DNA of 64,000 nucleotides from Mycolicibacterium septicum DSM 44393. Lineage in GTDB: Bacteria > Actinomycetota > Actinomycetes > Mycobacteriales > Mycobacteriaceae. This document shows positions 34,300-41,478 of the stretch, piece after piece. The DNA lies in assembly GCF_000455325.1 (NCBI RefSeq), contig NZ_HG322952.1, positions 673,826 through 737,825 of the forward strand, written 5' to 3'. The notes under the pieces are model-generated. The model was not told the origin of the DNA. It did not search any database and saw nothing but the letters and a program-made list of their open reading frames with translations. Numbering within the stretch: the first letter of the stretch is position 1; each line of letters opens with the position of its first letter. Position numbers and translations under genes: made by a program.

Positions 34300-35406
34300 T
34301 CAGAACTCCCACCACGGGTCGAGCGCCGCAGATTCGGCGTCCACCCGCTGCCCCGGGCGCGGCACCGCGATCTGCACACCGGCCGGGTCGGCCGCCGTCA
34401 GCAACCGCCGCACCGGATCCGCCCACGGGTGCGGGGCCAGCCGGAACGTCGCCCAGTGCACCGGCACCAGCAAGCCGGAATCGGTGACGTCCAGGTGGGC
34501 ACGCACCGCTTCCTCGGGATTCATGTGGATGTCGGGCCAACTCGGGTGATAGGCCCCGACCGGAAGCAGGGTCAGATCGAAAGGCCCGTGTTCCGAACCG
34601 ATTTCGGAGAAGCTCTTGGTGTAGCCGGTATCCCCGCCGAAGAACGCCCGGTGCTGCGGCCCGATGAAGGCCCACGAGGCCCACAGCGTGGTGTTGCGCT
34701 GGAACAGCCGGCCGGAGAAGTGCCGGGCCGGCGTGCACACCAGGGTCAGCTCGCCGATCCGGTGGCTCTCGTTCCAGTCCAGCTCGATGATGCGGTCTTC
34801 CGGTATCCGCCACTTACGCAGATGGGCACCGATCCCCAGCGGCACCACGAACGGTGCCCGCTGCGTGCGGGCCAGACCCAGCACGGTCTCGATGTCGAGG
34901 TGGTCGTAGTGATCGTGGCTGATCACCACGGCATCGACGGCAGGCAGCGCCTCCAGCGGCAGCGGTGGTTCGTGCAGCCGCTGCGGTCCCACCACCCGCG
35001 ACGGCGAGCAGCGACGGCTCCAGACCGGATCCGTCAACACCCGGTAGCCGTCGATCTCGACCAGCGCGGTGGAGTGTCCGTACCAGGACACCGCGCATGA
35101 TGCGGCCTCCGCCTCGACCGGTTCGGCCAGCGGGATGGGCCCGGGCGGCCGGGTGGCCGACCGTGGGCCGAACATCTCGGCGATCAGCATGCGCCACTCT
35201 TCCCGGCTCATGCTGATCCCGGGCGAGGCCGGCTCGATGTTGACGAACACGCCGTCGGCGTACTGCAGGGACCGCTGCGCCACCGGGCGGATCTCGCGGG
35301 GCAGTGCCCCCACCGAGGCATAGGTCCCGTTCAGTGCGCGCAACAACCACCCGCCGGCCAGCAGTGACGCCGACCTCGCTCCCAACCGCAGCGCCGCGCC
35401 CAGCAC
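34300..35406 (-). CDS. metallo-beta-lactamase-fold hydrolase (Rv0906-like, NAPE-PLD/UlaG type)
   Basis: A 368-residue protein from the GTG at 35406, 1 nt after the echA6 stop. The metal-binding motif is ISHDHYDHLD, with further ligands in HFSGRLFQRN, GGDTGYTKSF and VPVHWATF. The fold resembles UlaG and N-acylphosphatidylethanolamine phospholipase D, suggesting a phosphodiesterase or lactonase reaction; the substrate is unknown. The N-terminal 25 residues are hydrophobic and may anchor it. An upstream in-frame extension to 35541 lies inside echA6 and is rejected. Confidence 0.8.
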   Translation of the reverse strand: MLGAALRLGARSASLLAGGWLLRALNGTYASVGALPREIRPVAQRSLQYADGVFVNIEPASPGISMSREEWRMLIAEMFGPRSATRPPGPIPLAEPVEAEAASCAVSWYGHSTALVEIDGYRVLTDPVWSRRCSPSRVVGPQRLHEPPLPLEALPAVDAVVISHDHYDHLDIETVLGLARTQRAPFVVPLGIGAHLRKWRIPEDRIIELDWNESHRIGELTLVCTPARHFSGRLFQRNTTLWASWAFIGPQHRAFFGGDTGYTKSFSEIGSEHGPFDLTLLPVGAYHPSWPDIHMNPEEAVRAHLDVTDSGLLVPVHWATFRLAPHPWADPVRRLLTAADPAGVQIAVPRPGQRVDAESAALDPWWEF

Positions 35407-35407
35407 G

Positions 35408-36142
35408 TCAGGCCCCGGTGAAGTTGGGCGGCCGCTTCTCGATCCGCGCCACCTGCGCCTCGATGACGTCCTTGGACGCCCACGCCTTGTCGAACAGCTC
35501 CTTGTGGGCCGGCCACGACTCCTCGTAGGCACCGTCGTCATTGAGCACGCGCTTGGCGTGCTGCAGCGCCAGCGGCGCGAACCCGGCCAGCTCGGCGGCC
35601 CACTTCTGCGCGTCGGCCAGCGTGCCGATCCGGTTGGCCATCCCGGTCTGCAGCGCGGTCTCGGCGGTGAGCCTCTCGGCGCCGAGCAGCATGCCCCGCG
35701 CCCGGCCGTAGCCGACCAGCGAGGTCAGCCGCCGGATGCTCCAGTTGTCCAGGGCCAGGCCGTACCGCGCGACCGGGAACTGGAAATAGGCGTCGGGGGC
35801 GACGACCCGCAGATCGCAGATCATCGAAAGAATCACACCCGCGCCGATCGCCGGGCCGTTGATCGCGCCGATGACCGGAACCGGGGCCGCGTCGATCGCC
35901 AGGTTCAGGGCCAGCGCCTTGTCGGGCAGCTTCTCGGCCATCCCCGCAGCGTCGGTCAGGTCGGCTCCGGAACTGAACACCGGACCGGCCCCGGTCAGCA
36001 CGATGGCCCGGACATCCTGCTCGGCGGCATGCTCGACCGCTTCCCGCAGGGCGTCGACGAGCTCGCAGTTCAGCGCGTTGCGCCGCTCCTCGCGTTGCAG
36101 TTCCAGGGTCAGGACATCGCCGTCTCTGGTCACACCAATCAT
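35408..36142 (-). CDS. echA6: enoyl-CoA hydratase-like protein EchA6
   Basis: A 244-residue crotonase-fold protein closely matching M. tuberculosis EchA6 as I recall it: PVIGAINGPAIGAG, YGLALDNWSIRRLTSLVG, QTGMANRIGTLADAQKWAAE and AKRVLNDDGAYEESW. EchA6 lacks hydratase activity in published work and instead ferries acyl-CoA for mycolic-acid synthesis with FAS-II. The crotonase glutamates are also absent here, since the usual GGGxE region reads GAGVILS. Expected location: cytoplasm, near the membrane. The start has a leaderless-type TAGGCT plus 6 nt. Confidence 0.9.
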   Translation of the reverse strand: MIGVTRDGDVLTLELQREERRNALNCELVDALREAVEHAAEQDVRAIVLTGAGPVFSSGADLTDAAGMAEKLPDKALALNLAIDAAPVPVIGAINGPAIGAGVILSMICDLRVVAPDAYFQFPVARYGLALDNWSIRRLTSLVGYGRARGMLLGAERLTAETALQTGMANRIGTLADAQKWAAELAGFAPLALQHAKRVLNDDGAYEESWPAHKELFDKAWASKDVIEAQVARIEKRPPNFTGA

Positions 36143-36168
36143 GCGGCCAGCCTATATACGCTCAAGCC
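36143..36168. promoter_or_regulatory. 26-bp back-to-back promoter region of echA6 and accD3
   Basis: Only 26 bp separate the two divergent start codons. TAGGCT (complement of 36149-36154) lies 6 nt before the echA6 ATG. On the plus strand TATACG (36155-36160) lies 8 nt before the accD3 GTG. There is no room for 5' leaders on both sides, so both are probably leaderless and their promoters overlap. Confidence 0.5.
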
Positions 36169-37638
36169 GTGAGTCGGATCGGCGCCCGCGCGCTTCGTGA
36201 TGCAGTGCTCGACGAGGGCTCGTTCCAGAGCTGGGACGCCCCGCCCCTTGAGATCGCCCGTTCTGCGGACTACCAGCACGAACTGGCCGAAGCGTCGGCG
36301 AAAACCGGGCTCGACGAATCCGTGCTGACCGGGGAAGGCACCATCTTCGGCCGCCGCGTGGCCGTGGTGGCCTGCGAGTTCGACTTCCTGGCCGGATCGA
36401 TCGGCGTGGCCGCCGCCGAGCGGATCACCGCGGCCGTGACGAGAGCCACAGCCGAGGGGCTGCCGCTGCTGGCCTCACCGAGCTCAGGCGGGACCCGGAT
36501 GCAGGAAGGCACCGTGGCGTTCCTGCAGATGGTCAAGATCGCCGCGGCCGTCGAACTGCACAAGCAGGCGCACCTGCCCTACCTGGTGTACCTGCGCCAC
36601 CCCACGACCGGCGGCGTGTTCGCCTCCTGGGGTTCGCTGGGGCATGTCACCGCCGCCGAGCCTGGCGCGCTGATCGGCTTCCTCGGCCCGCGGGTGTACG
36701 AGCACCTGTACGGCGAACCCTTCCCCTCCGGCGTGCAGACCGCCGAGAACCTGCATGCCCACGGCGTCATCGACGGGGTGGTGCCCCTGGCGCTGCTGCG
36801 CGACACCCTGGACCGCACGCTGCGGGTGGTCTTGGACACTCCTGTCCCACCTCCTCTTGCTCCCGAGCCTGAACCGCTGCCCGACGTGCCGGCCTGGGAA
36901 TCGGTGCTGGCGTCGCGACGGCCGGATCGCCCCGGAGTCGGCTATCTGCTGCGGCATGGCGCCACCGACCGGGTGCTGCTGTCCGGCACCGAACGGGGCG
37001 AGGCCGCCACGATGCTGCTGGCGCTGGCCCGGTTCGACGGGCAGCCCGCGGTGGTGCTGGGCCAGCGCCACAGCGAGGGCGGGCTGATCGGGCCCGGCGC
37101 CCTGCGTGAGGCGCGACGTGGCATGGCGTTGGCGGCCGGACTGCAGCTGCCGCTGGTGCTGGTGATCGACACCCCGGGCCCGGCCCTGTCGATCGAGGCC
37201 GAACAGGGCGGGCTTGCCGGCGAGATCGCCCGCTGCCTGGCCGAATTGGTCACGCTGGACACCCCGACCGTGTCGGTGCTGATGGGTCAGGGCAGCGGCG
37301 GGCCCGCGCTGGCGATGGTGCCCGCCGACCGGGTGCTGGCCGCCGCGAACGGCTGGCTGGCTCCGCTGCCACCCGAGGGCGCCAGTGCGATCGTCTACCG
37401 CGATACCGCACACGCCGCGGAACTGGCTGCCGCGCAAGGGGTTCGCTCGACGGATCTGGTGCGGGCCGGAATCGCCGACGCTATCGTCCCCGAACATCCC
37501 GATGCCGCCGACGAGCCACGGGCCTTCACCCAGCGGCTGTCTACGGCCATCGCCGGCGAGCTCGCCCAATTGCGTACGGTGCCCGCCGAGCAGCGATTGC
37601 AGACCCGGCTCGACCGCTATCGGCGGATCGGGCTCTGA
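36169..37638 (+). CDS. accD3: acetyl/propionyl-CoA carboxylase carboxyltransferase AccD3
   Basis: A 489-residue carboxyltransferase, near the length of M. tuberculosis AccD3. Two crotonase-fold halves can be seen: the N-half with ASPSSGGTRMQEG and AEPGALIGFLGPRVYE, and the C-half with LVIDTPGPALSIEAEQGG and VLMGQGSGGPALAMV. It resembles bacterial AccD and AccA fused in one chain, and I see no zinc-ribbon CxxC. It would transfer CO2 from biotin carried by an AccA-type partner to an acyl-CoA for lipid synthesis. The start is the GTG at 36169; a family A palindromic repeat follows the stop. Confidence 0.87.
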   Translation: MSRIGARALRDAVLDEGSFQSWDAPPLEIARSADYQHELAEASAKTGLDESVLTGEGTIFGRRVAVVACEFDFLAGSIGVAAAERITAAVTRATAEGLPLLASPSSGGTRMQEGTVAFLQMVKIAAAVELHKQAHLPYLVYLRHPTTGGVFASWGSLGHVTAAEPGALIGFLGPRVYEHLYGEPFPSGVQTAENLHAHGVIDGVVPLALLRDTLDRTLRVVLDTPVPPPLAPEPEPLPDVPAWESVLASRRPDRPGVGYLLRHGATDRVLLSGTERGEAATMLLALARFDGQPAVVLGQRHSEGGLIGPGALREARRGMALAAGLQLPLVLVIDTPGPALSIEAEQGGLAGEIARCLAELVTLDTPTVSVLMGQGSGGPALAMVPADRVLAAANGWLAPLPPEGASAIVYRDTAHAAELAAAQGVRSTDLVRAGIADAIVPEHPDAADEPRAFTQRLSTAIAGELAQLRTVPAEQRLQTRLDRYRRIGL

Positions 37639-37644
37639 CTCCCA

Positions 37645-37697
37645 GTGATTTGTGGAGTCTCAGCCGTCACCAGCACGGCTGGAACTCCACAAATCGC
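37645..37697. repeat. palindromic intergenic repeat, family A copy 2
   Basis: A 53-nt dyad nearly identical to the one at 18911-18963 when that one is read on its minus strand. The arms are GTGATTTGTGGAGT (37645-37658) and ACTCCACAAATCGC (37684-37697, one mismatch), with an inner AGCCGT/ACGGCT stem (37662-37667, 37675-37680). It lies 6 nt after the accD3 stop and 2 nt before the stop of the convergent YhgE-type gene. A bidirectional terminator role is likely. Confidence 0.75.
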
Positions 37698-37699
37698 TG

Positions 37700-39706
37700 T
37701 CAGACTTCGATCGGCGGGTGCAACCTGTCCATGGTGTACTGCCGGTCTCTTCGGGCGGCCCACGAACTGCCGGCCAGCGACACCACCAGGACACCGAACA
37801 GCACCGCGATCGCGATCCACAGCCGGGAATCGATCCCGCCCACGATCAGTTGGCGAAGGCCGTTGACCGCGTAGGTCATCGGGTCGACCGGGTGCAGTAT
37901 CTGGAACGGTTTGGCCGTGGTCTCCACCGGATAGATACCGCCGGCCGAGACCAGTTGCAGCATCAGGAAAGCCAGCGTCACCACCCGGCCCACCGATACC
38001 CCGAACAGTGCGTTGAACGCCTGGATCAGGGCCAGGAACGTGCCCGCGACCAACAGCAGGAACGCCACGGTGGCCAGGGGGTATCTCGCTTGCAGGCCCA
38101 CCCCGAAGTGCACCACGGCATACATCACCACAACCTGGCAGAACACGATCAGCAAGGCCGGCCAGTAGGAGGCCAGCACCACACGCAGCGCCCCCAACCC
38201 GTTGACCACCGGACGGGATTGCAACGGCTTCAACAACATCCAGATGATGAGCGCACCGATGAACAGCGCCAGTGGCAGGAAGAAGGGCGCGAAACCGGTG
38301 CCGAACGTGGCGGCCGGATTGTGTGTCTGGATGTCCAGCGCCACGGGAGCGGCCAGGGTCCGCGCCACCTGAGTGCGCTGCTGCGGGGTCCAGGACGGGA
38401 CCTGGGTCGAACCCTCCTTGAGCGCGGTGGCCAGCTGCTGGTTGCCGGCCTGGAGCTTTTCGGTACCGGCGGCGAGTTCGCCTGCCCCGCTGGACAGTTG
38501 ACGTCCACCGTTGGTCAGCTGCACCAGGCCGCTGTTGAGCCGCTGGGCGCCCGCGTTGAGTTGGTGCGCGCCGTCGCGCAATTTGACGACGTCGGAGCGC
38601 AAACCCCCGGTGACCGCCTTGGTGAGGAACACCCGCAGTTTGCTGTTCGGGTCACCCAGCTCGTTCTCCAACTGGGTGGCGTTGTCCCGCAACCGGATCA
38701 GACCCTCATCGGTGGTGGGGTCGAGCCCGCGCGCCTGTAGCAGCCGTTGCGCGCCGGCCAGGAACTCCCCGGTGTCGCGCACTGCGGGGTCGGGGCTGTT
38801 GCGCAAGAAACCGACCGCCTGATCGACGATCGCCGATGCCTGGGCCTGATCGATGTTCAGCGCCGCGATCCGATCGGTGGTCGAGCGCACGGCACCAGAC
38901 AGCCGCTGTGCGGCCATGCCGACCTCGTTGGGGTCCAGGCCAAGTCCGCTGACCCGGTCCAGCACGGTCAGCAACGGATCGGTCGCCGTGTCGACCGACG
39001 TCGACAGCTGCCTGGTGCCCGCGGCCAGCTGCGCAGATCCGTCGCGTGCGGTGACCAGCCCCGCGGTCAACGCGCCGGCCCCGGTCGACAGCCGGTGCGC
39101 ACCGTCATTGGCCGCAGCGCTGCCCGTGGCCAACTGCTGCGCACCGTCGGCCGCCTTGACCAGGCCTGCACCGGCATCGGTCAACCCGGTCAGGACAGTG
39201 CCGACGGTGCGTTCACCGATGTTCGCGTTGATCTGGTTGATCACCTCACGCGCCGCGTTCTGGCCGATGATCGAGCCCAGGTAGTTGTTGGCGTCGTTGA
39301 ACGTGAACCGGACGTTGGCCTGGTGCGGTGAGCCGCCCGACGGCGACGAGATGCTGGTGCTGAAATCCTCCGGCAGCGTGATCGAGAAGTAGTACCTGCC
39401 GCTGGCCAGCCCGTCGGCCGCCTCCTGAGCCGAAACCCGGTGCAGCTGAAGCTGACCCGAATCCACCAGCGCATCGGAGACCTCGTCCCCGGCCTTGATC
39501 TGTTGCCCATCGGCGACGGTGCCCGTGTCTTCGTTCACCAGTGCCACCGGCACCTTGTTCACCTCACCGAACGGATTCCAGAACGCCCACAGGTACATCG
39601 CGCCGTACAGCAGCGGCAGCAGGATGACCGTCACGAGCGCGATCCGCGGCATCGTGCCGCGCGAGAAACGTTTGAGGTCAGTGCCCAACGACATTCCGGC
39701 CAGCAC
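37700..39706 (-). CDS. YhgE/Pip-type membrane protein
   Basis: A 668-residue protein of the YhgE/Pip (phage infection protein, EsaA-like) family. One membrane helix lies near residues 18-35, followed by the family start NPFGEVNKVPVALVNEDTGT. A long extracytoplasmic region of about 430 residues comes next, with repeated LxxGxxQLxxGxxxL segments that predict coiled coil. Five or six helices form the C-terminal ABC-2-like bundle. Relatives include ABC-2-type exporter permeases and type VII secretion accessory proteins; the cargo here is unknown. It is 2 nt downstream of a degenerate ABC ATPase gene, its presumed partner. Confidence 0.82.
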   Translation of the reverse strand: MLAGMSLGTDLKRFSRGTMPRIALVTVILLPLLYGAMYLWAFWNPFGEVNKVPVALVNEDTGTVADGQQIKAGDEVSDALVDSGQLQLHRVSAQEAADGLASGRYYFSITLPEDFSTSISSPSGGSPHQANVRFTFNDANNYLGSIIGQNAAREVINQINANIGERTVGTVLTGLTDAGAGLVKAADGAQQLATGSAAANDGAHRLSTGAGALTAGLVTARDGSAQLAAGTRQLSTSVDTATDPLLTVLDRVSGLGLDPNEVGMAAQRLSGAVRSTTDRIAALNIDQAQASAIVDQAVGFLRNSPDPAVRDTGEFLAGAQRLLQARGLDPTTDEGLIRLRDNATQLENELGDPNSKLRVFLTKAVTGGLRSDVVKLRDGAHQLNAGAQRLNSGLVQLTNGGRQLSSGAGELAAGTEKLQAGNQQLATALKEGSTQVPSWTPQQRTQVARTLAAPVALDIQTHNPAATFGTGFAPFFLPLALFIGALIIWMLLKPLQSRPVVNGLGALRVVLASYWPALLIVFCQVVVMYAVVHFGVGLQARYPLATVAFLLLVAGTFLALIQAFNALFGVSVGRVVTLAFLMLQLVSAGGIYPVETTAKPFQILHPVDPMTYAVNGLRQLIVGGIDSRLWIAIAVLFGVLVVSLAGSSWAARRDRQYTMDRLHPPIEV

Positions 39707-39708
39707 GG

Positions 39709-40449
39709 CTATTCGCCACCTTTCTGCGAACCGGCCAGCTCGGCCGGCGTCGTATTGGGCACTGTCACCTGCGCGCGCATCGCCGCGGCGAGATGGCCGG
39801 GCACCCCGTTGACCGTCGCGGTGATCACGGTCTGGTTCTCCCCCAGCGCGATCAGGCGCCCCAGCAGGATGTCCCGGTTGCGGTCATCGGTGAGGTGGTC
39901 CAGGTTTCCGACCACCAGCAGCGGCGGGGTCGAGGTGTTGGCCAGCGCGATGCGCAACAGGATCTGATCGAGCTCGGTGAGCCCGTCGAAATACGCCGTC
40001 AGCGACGGCAACGGCAGATCGCCGAACACCGGCGCGCACATGGCGGCCAGGGCGTCTTCGTCGGCCCGGCCCACCAGGGTGTACCAGGGTGCATCCCACC
40101 GGCGTTGCTCGGTCACCAGGTCGCGCACCGTCACCGACTCGGACACCGTGTCGAGTTCATCGATCCCGGCCAGGGCCGCGGAACGGAAGATATCGGTGGC
40201 GCGGGTGCGCCCGAACACCGTCAGCTGACCGCGCGCCGTTTTCATCCGTCCGGCCAGTGTCATCAGCAGAGCGGTGCGACCCGTACCCGCCGGTGCGACC
40301 AGCACCGTGACGCCGCCTTCGTCGATGTCGAGGTCGACAGGCCCGTACACAGGGCCCCAGGGACCGTGCATGGTGATCGCGCGTGCAGTTATTGCCGGTG
40401 GCTTTTGCTCGTCCTCGCCGGCATCAGGCTCGGGACTTTGCTCAGGCAT
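39709..40449 (-). CDS. degenerate ABC-type ATPase paired with YhgE/Pip protein
   Basis: A 246-residue ABC nucleotide-binding-domain-like protein from the ATG at 40449; upstream in-frame sequence has no support. Its catalytic motifs are altered. The P-loop reads APAGTGRTA with Arg58 in place of the invariant Lys. The signature region reads GLTELDQILLRIALA (156-170) instead of LSGGQ. The Walker B equivalent reads PLLVVGNLDH with no Asp-Glu pair. It may bind nucleotide without efficient hydrolysis, acting as a structural or regulatory subunit of the YhgE/Pip protein encoded 2 nt downstream. Confidence 0.75.
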   Translation of the reverse strand: MPEQSPEPDAGEDEQKPPAITARAITMHGPWGPVYGPVDLDIDEGGVTVLVAPAGTGRTALLMTLAGRMKTARGQLTVFGRTRATDIFRSAALAGIDELDTVSESVTVRDLVTEQRRWDAPWYTLVGRADEDALAAMCAPVFGDLPLPSLTAYFDGLTELDQILLRIALANTSTPPLLVVGNLDHLTDDRNRDILLGRLIALGENQTVITATVNGVPGHLAAAMRAQVTVPNTTPAELAGSQKGGE

Positions 40450-40551
40450 AGGCACATCACAACACATCGAGCGGGTGCGCACAGGCAACCGCAAACCTCG
40501 TTGCCCTGCCGATTCTTGGGTGAACCCTGCGGAAACGCTTGGAGACTTCCG

Positions 40552-40565
40552 GTGACGGCCGTCAC
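40552..40565. promoter_or_regulatory. perfect 14-bp palindrome
   Basis: GTGACGGCCGTCAC is a perfect palindrome between the divergent ABC-type gene and the mgtA promoter. It lies about 100 bp from the start of the first and 73 bp before the -35 of the second. It may be an operator for either side. The rest of 40450-40637 shows nothing else that I can support. Confidence 0.35.
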
Positions 40566-40637
40566 GTCCGATGCTCGACGTGCCATTACCGAACTGACAC
40601 AACCGATTTGGAAGGCGAGATCTGGCAGCGGACCGTG

Positions 40638-40666
40638 TTGACAATTGCCCGGTGTAAGGTTCTAAT
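40638..40666 (+). promoter_or_regulatory. consensus sigma-A-type promoter of the mgtA leader
   Basis: TTGACA at 40638-40643, a 17-nt spacer, and TCTAAT at 40661-40666. This is close to the ideal housekeeping promoter and is rare for a mycobacterial gene. The expected start near 40673 lies just before the conserved M-box sequence. Strong constitutive initiation followed by control in the leader would fit a riboswitch gene. Confidence 0.75.
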
Positions 40667-40671
40667 GAAAC

Positions 40672-40880
40672 CCGCGCTTCGTTAGGTGAGGCTCCTATGC
40701 GAACACAGGCCACTGATCCGACGACGTCGAGAGACGCCCAGGGTTAGGACAGGTCTTCCCGGCCTAAGGGATGACCCGAAGTGGCTTCCCACCCCTGGTG
40801 GGACACGTCGTGTAGTGCCAAAGCTCTGATGAGGAAGTGCTCGCGCCCACCGGCGCGTCTGGCCACGTGCCGACTTCCTC
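40672..40880 (+). ncRNA. M-box (ykoK leader) magnesium riboswitch
   Basis: The conserved M-box core is recognisable: CGTTAGGTGAGGCTCCTATG (40680-40699), then CGAACACAGGCCACTG, CGTCGAGAGACGCCC, GACAGGTCTTCCCGGCC and, towards the 3' end, GCCAAAGCTCTGATGAGG. M-box RNAs sense Mg2+ and turn off Mg transporter genes when it is plentiful. The element lies upstream of a MgtA-type ATPase, as expected. The 3' part can form a hairpin GAGGAAGT (40831-40838) with ACTTCCTC (40873-40880), including an inner CGCGC/GCGCG stem, which may be the expression platform. The exact ends are approximate. Confidence 0.9.
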
Positions 40881-40958
40881 TTCAGCGTGTTTGCATCTGA
40901 CGGTTGCGTCAAGATCAGCGGCGTTGCGTGCGCCCGACAGCGAGGAGGTGACGACGAC

Positions 40959-41042
40959 ATGACGTCGAGTGACAGTCCGTATCCCAGTCCGATTCGAAAA
41001 CGTCTGTCCATAAACACCTTTCCGCTGTCGATGACCGCCTAG
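40959..41042 (+). CDS. candidate MgtL-like leader peptide (uORF1)
   Basis: A 27-residue ORF with a strong ribosome site GAGGAGGTG at 40942-40950, about 8 nt before the ATG. The peptide starts MTSSDSPYPSPIRKRLS: an acidic/Pro stretch followed by Arg/Lys. Salmonella MgtL has the same arrangement (EPDPTPLPRRRLK), and there poor translation of the Pro codons at low Mg2+ or low proline couples to mgtA transcription. Here a hairpin (41044-41082) begins 1 nt after the stop codon, so ribosome position could control it. This is inference from architecture; no homology is claimed. Confidence 0.6.
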   Translation: MTSSDSPYPSPIRKRLSINTFPLSMTA

Positions 41043-41043
41043 A

Positions 41044-41082
41044 TCCGCCACTCCAGGACGCCGGAGCGCCTGGCGCGGTGGA
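41044..41082 (+). promoter_or_regulatory. long imperfect hairpin after uORF1
   Basis: TCCGCC...CCAGG...CGC on the left (41044-41061) pairs with GCG-CCTGG...GGTGGA on the right (41066-41082), with a loop of about four nucleotides. It starts 1 nt after the uORF1 stop and ends 55 nt before uORF2. It could be a terminator or pause site governed by translation of uORF1. Confidence 0.45.
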
Positions 41083-41137
41083 CAACTGCCGCATGCGCAT
41101 CGACGCGGAGAGCTCCGATTGAACTGGAGTTGATCCC

Positions 41138-41311
41138 ATGCAGCGCAACACCTTTCTTCGTCGTGCCCAGGGTGTGGTCAAGGGCCCCATCGCGTGGATC
41201 CACACGCGTGCGTCACTGACCCCGCAGGAGCGGCACAACCTGAGGATGAGCAGCACCCCGGTGGCGGTCCTGACCGCGTCCCTGGGCGGCGGTTCGCATA
41301 CCGCTCGATAG
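41138..41311 (+). CDS. 57-residue upstream protein in the mgtA leader (uORF2)
   Basis: A 57-residue ORF starting MQRNTFLRRAQGVVKG and ending with a Gly/Ser-rich tail, TASLGGGSHTAR. GGAG lies 9 nt before the ATG. It is basic, with a short hydrophobic stretch in STPVAVLTASL and no clear membrane segment. I do not recognise it. It lies between the riboswitch and mgtA on the same transcript, 167 nt before mgtA. It may be a second leader or a small regulator of the pump; both are inference. The remaining 41312-41478 holds only the mgtA ribosome-site region. Confidence 0.5.
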   Translation: MQRNTFLRRAQGVVKGPIAWIHTRASLTPQERHNLRMSSTPVAVLTASLGGGSHTAR

Positions 41312-41478
41312 CCGGCCCATCTCAGATCCGTTCTATTAAGCCATCTTTCACGTCTTCAACCACGTGAACTGACACCTCCCAATACCGCGCGCCACCTCAA
41401 GTCTCACCGAATCTCGCCTTGCTCCAGCCGATTCGGTGCGACTTGTGGTGCGCGCTCACCACCGACAGGAGCAGCCAG

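Noticed and set aside
32278..35100. A 940-codon plus-strand open frame opposite ctpE and the Rv0906-like gene
   Set aside because: It is antisense to two genes with clear family motifs. Its translation is rich in His, Gly, Arg and Gln with no domain, as expected for the reverse frame of GC-rich coding DNA.
35407..35541. N-terminal extension of the Rv0906-like protein
   Set aside because: The extra 45 codons lie inside echA6 and translate to Arg/Ser-rich sequence. The GTG at 35406 next to the echA6 stop is a better start.
40697..40747. A 16-codon ORF inside the M-box (MRTQATDPTTSRDAQG)
   Set aside because: It is created by conserved riboswitch core sequence and has no ribosome site of its own.
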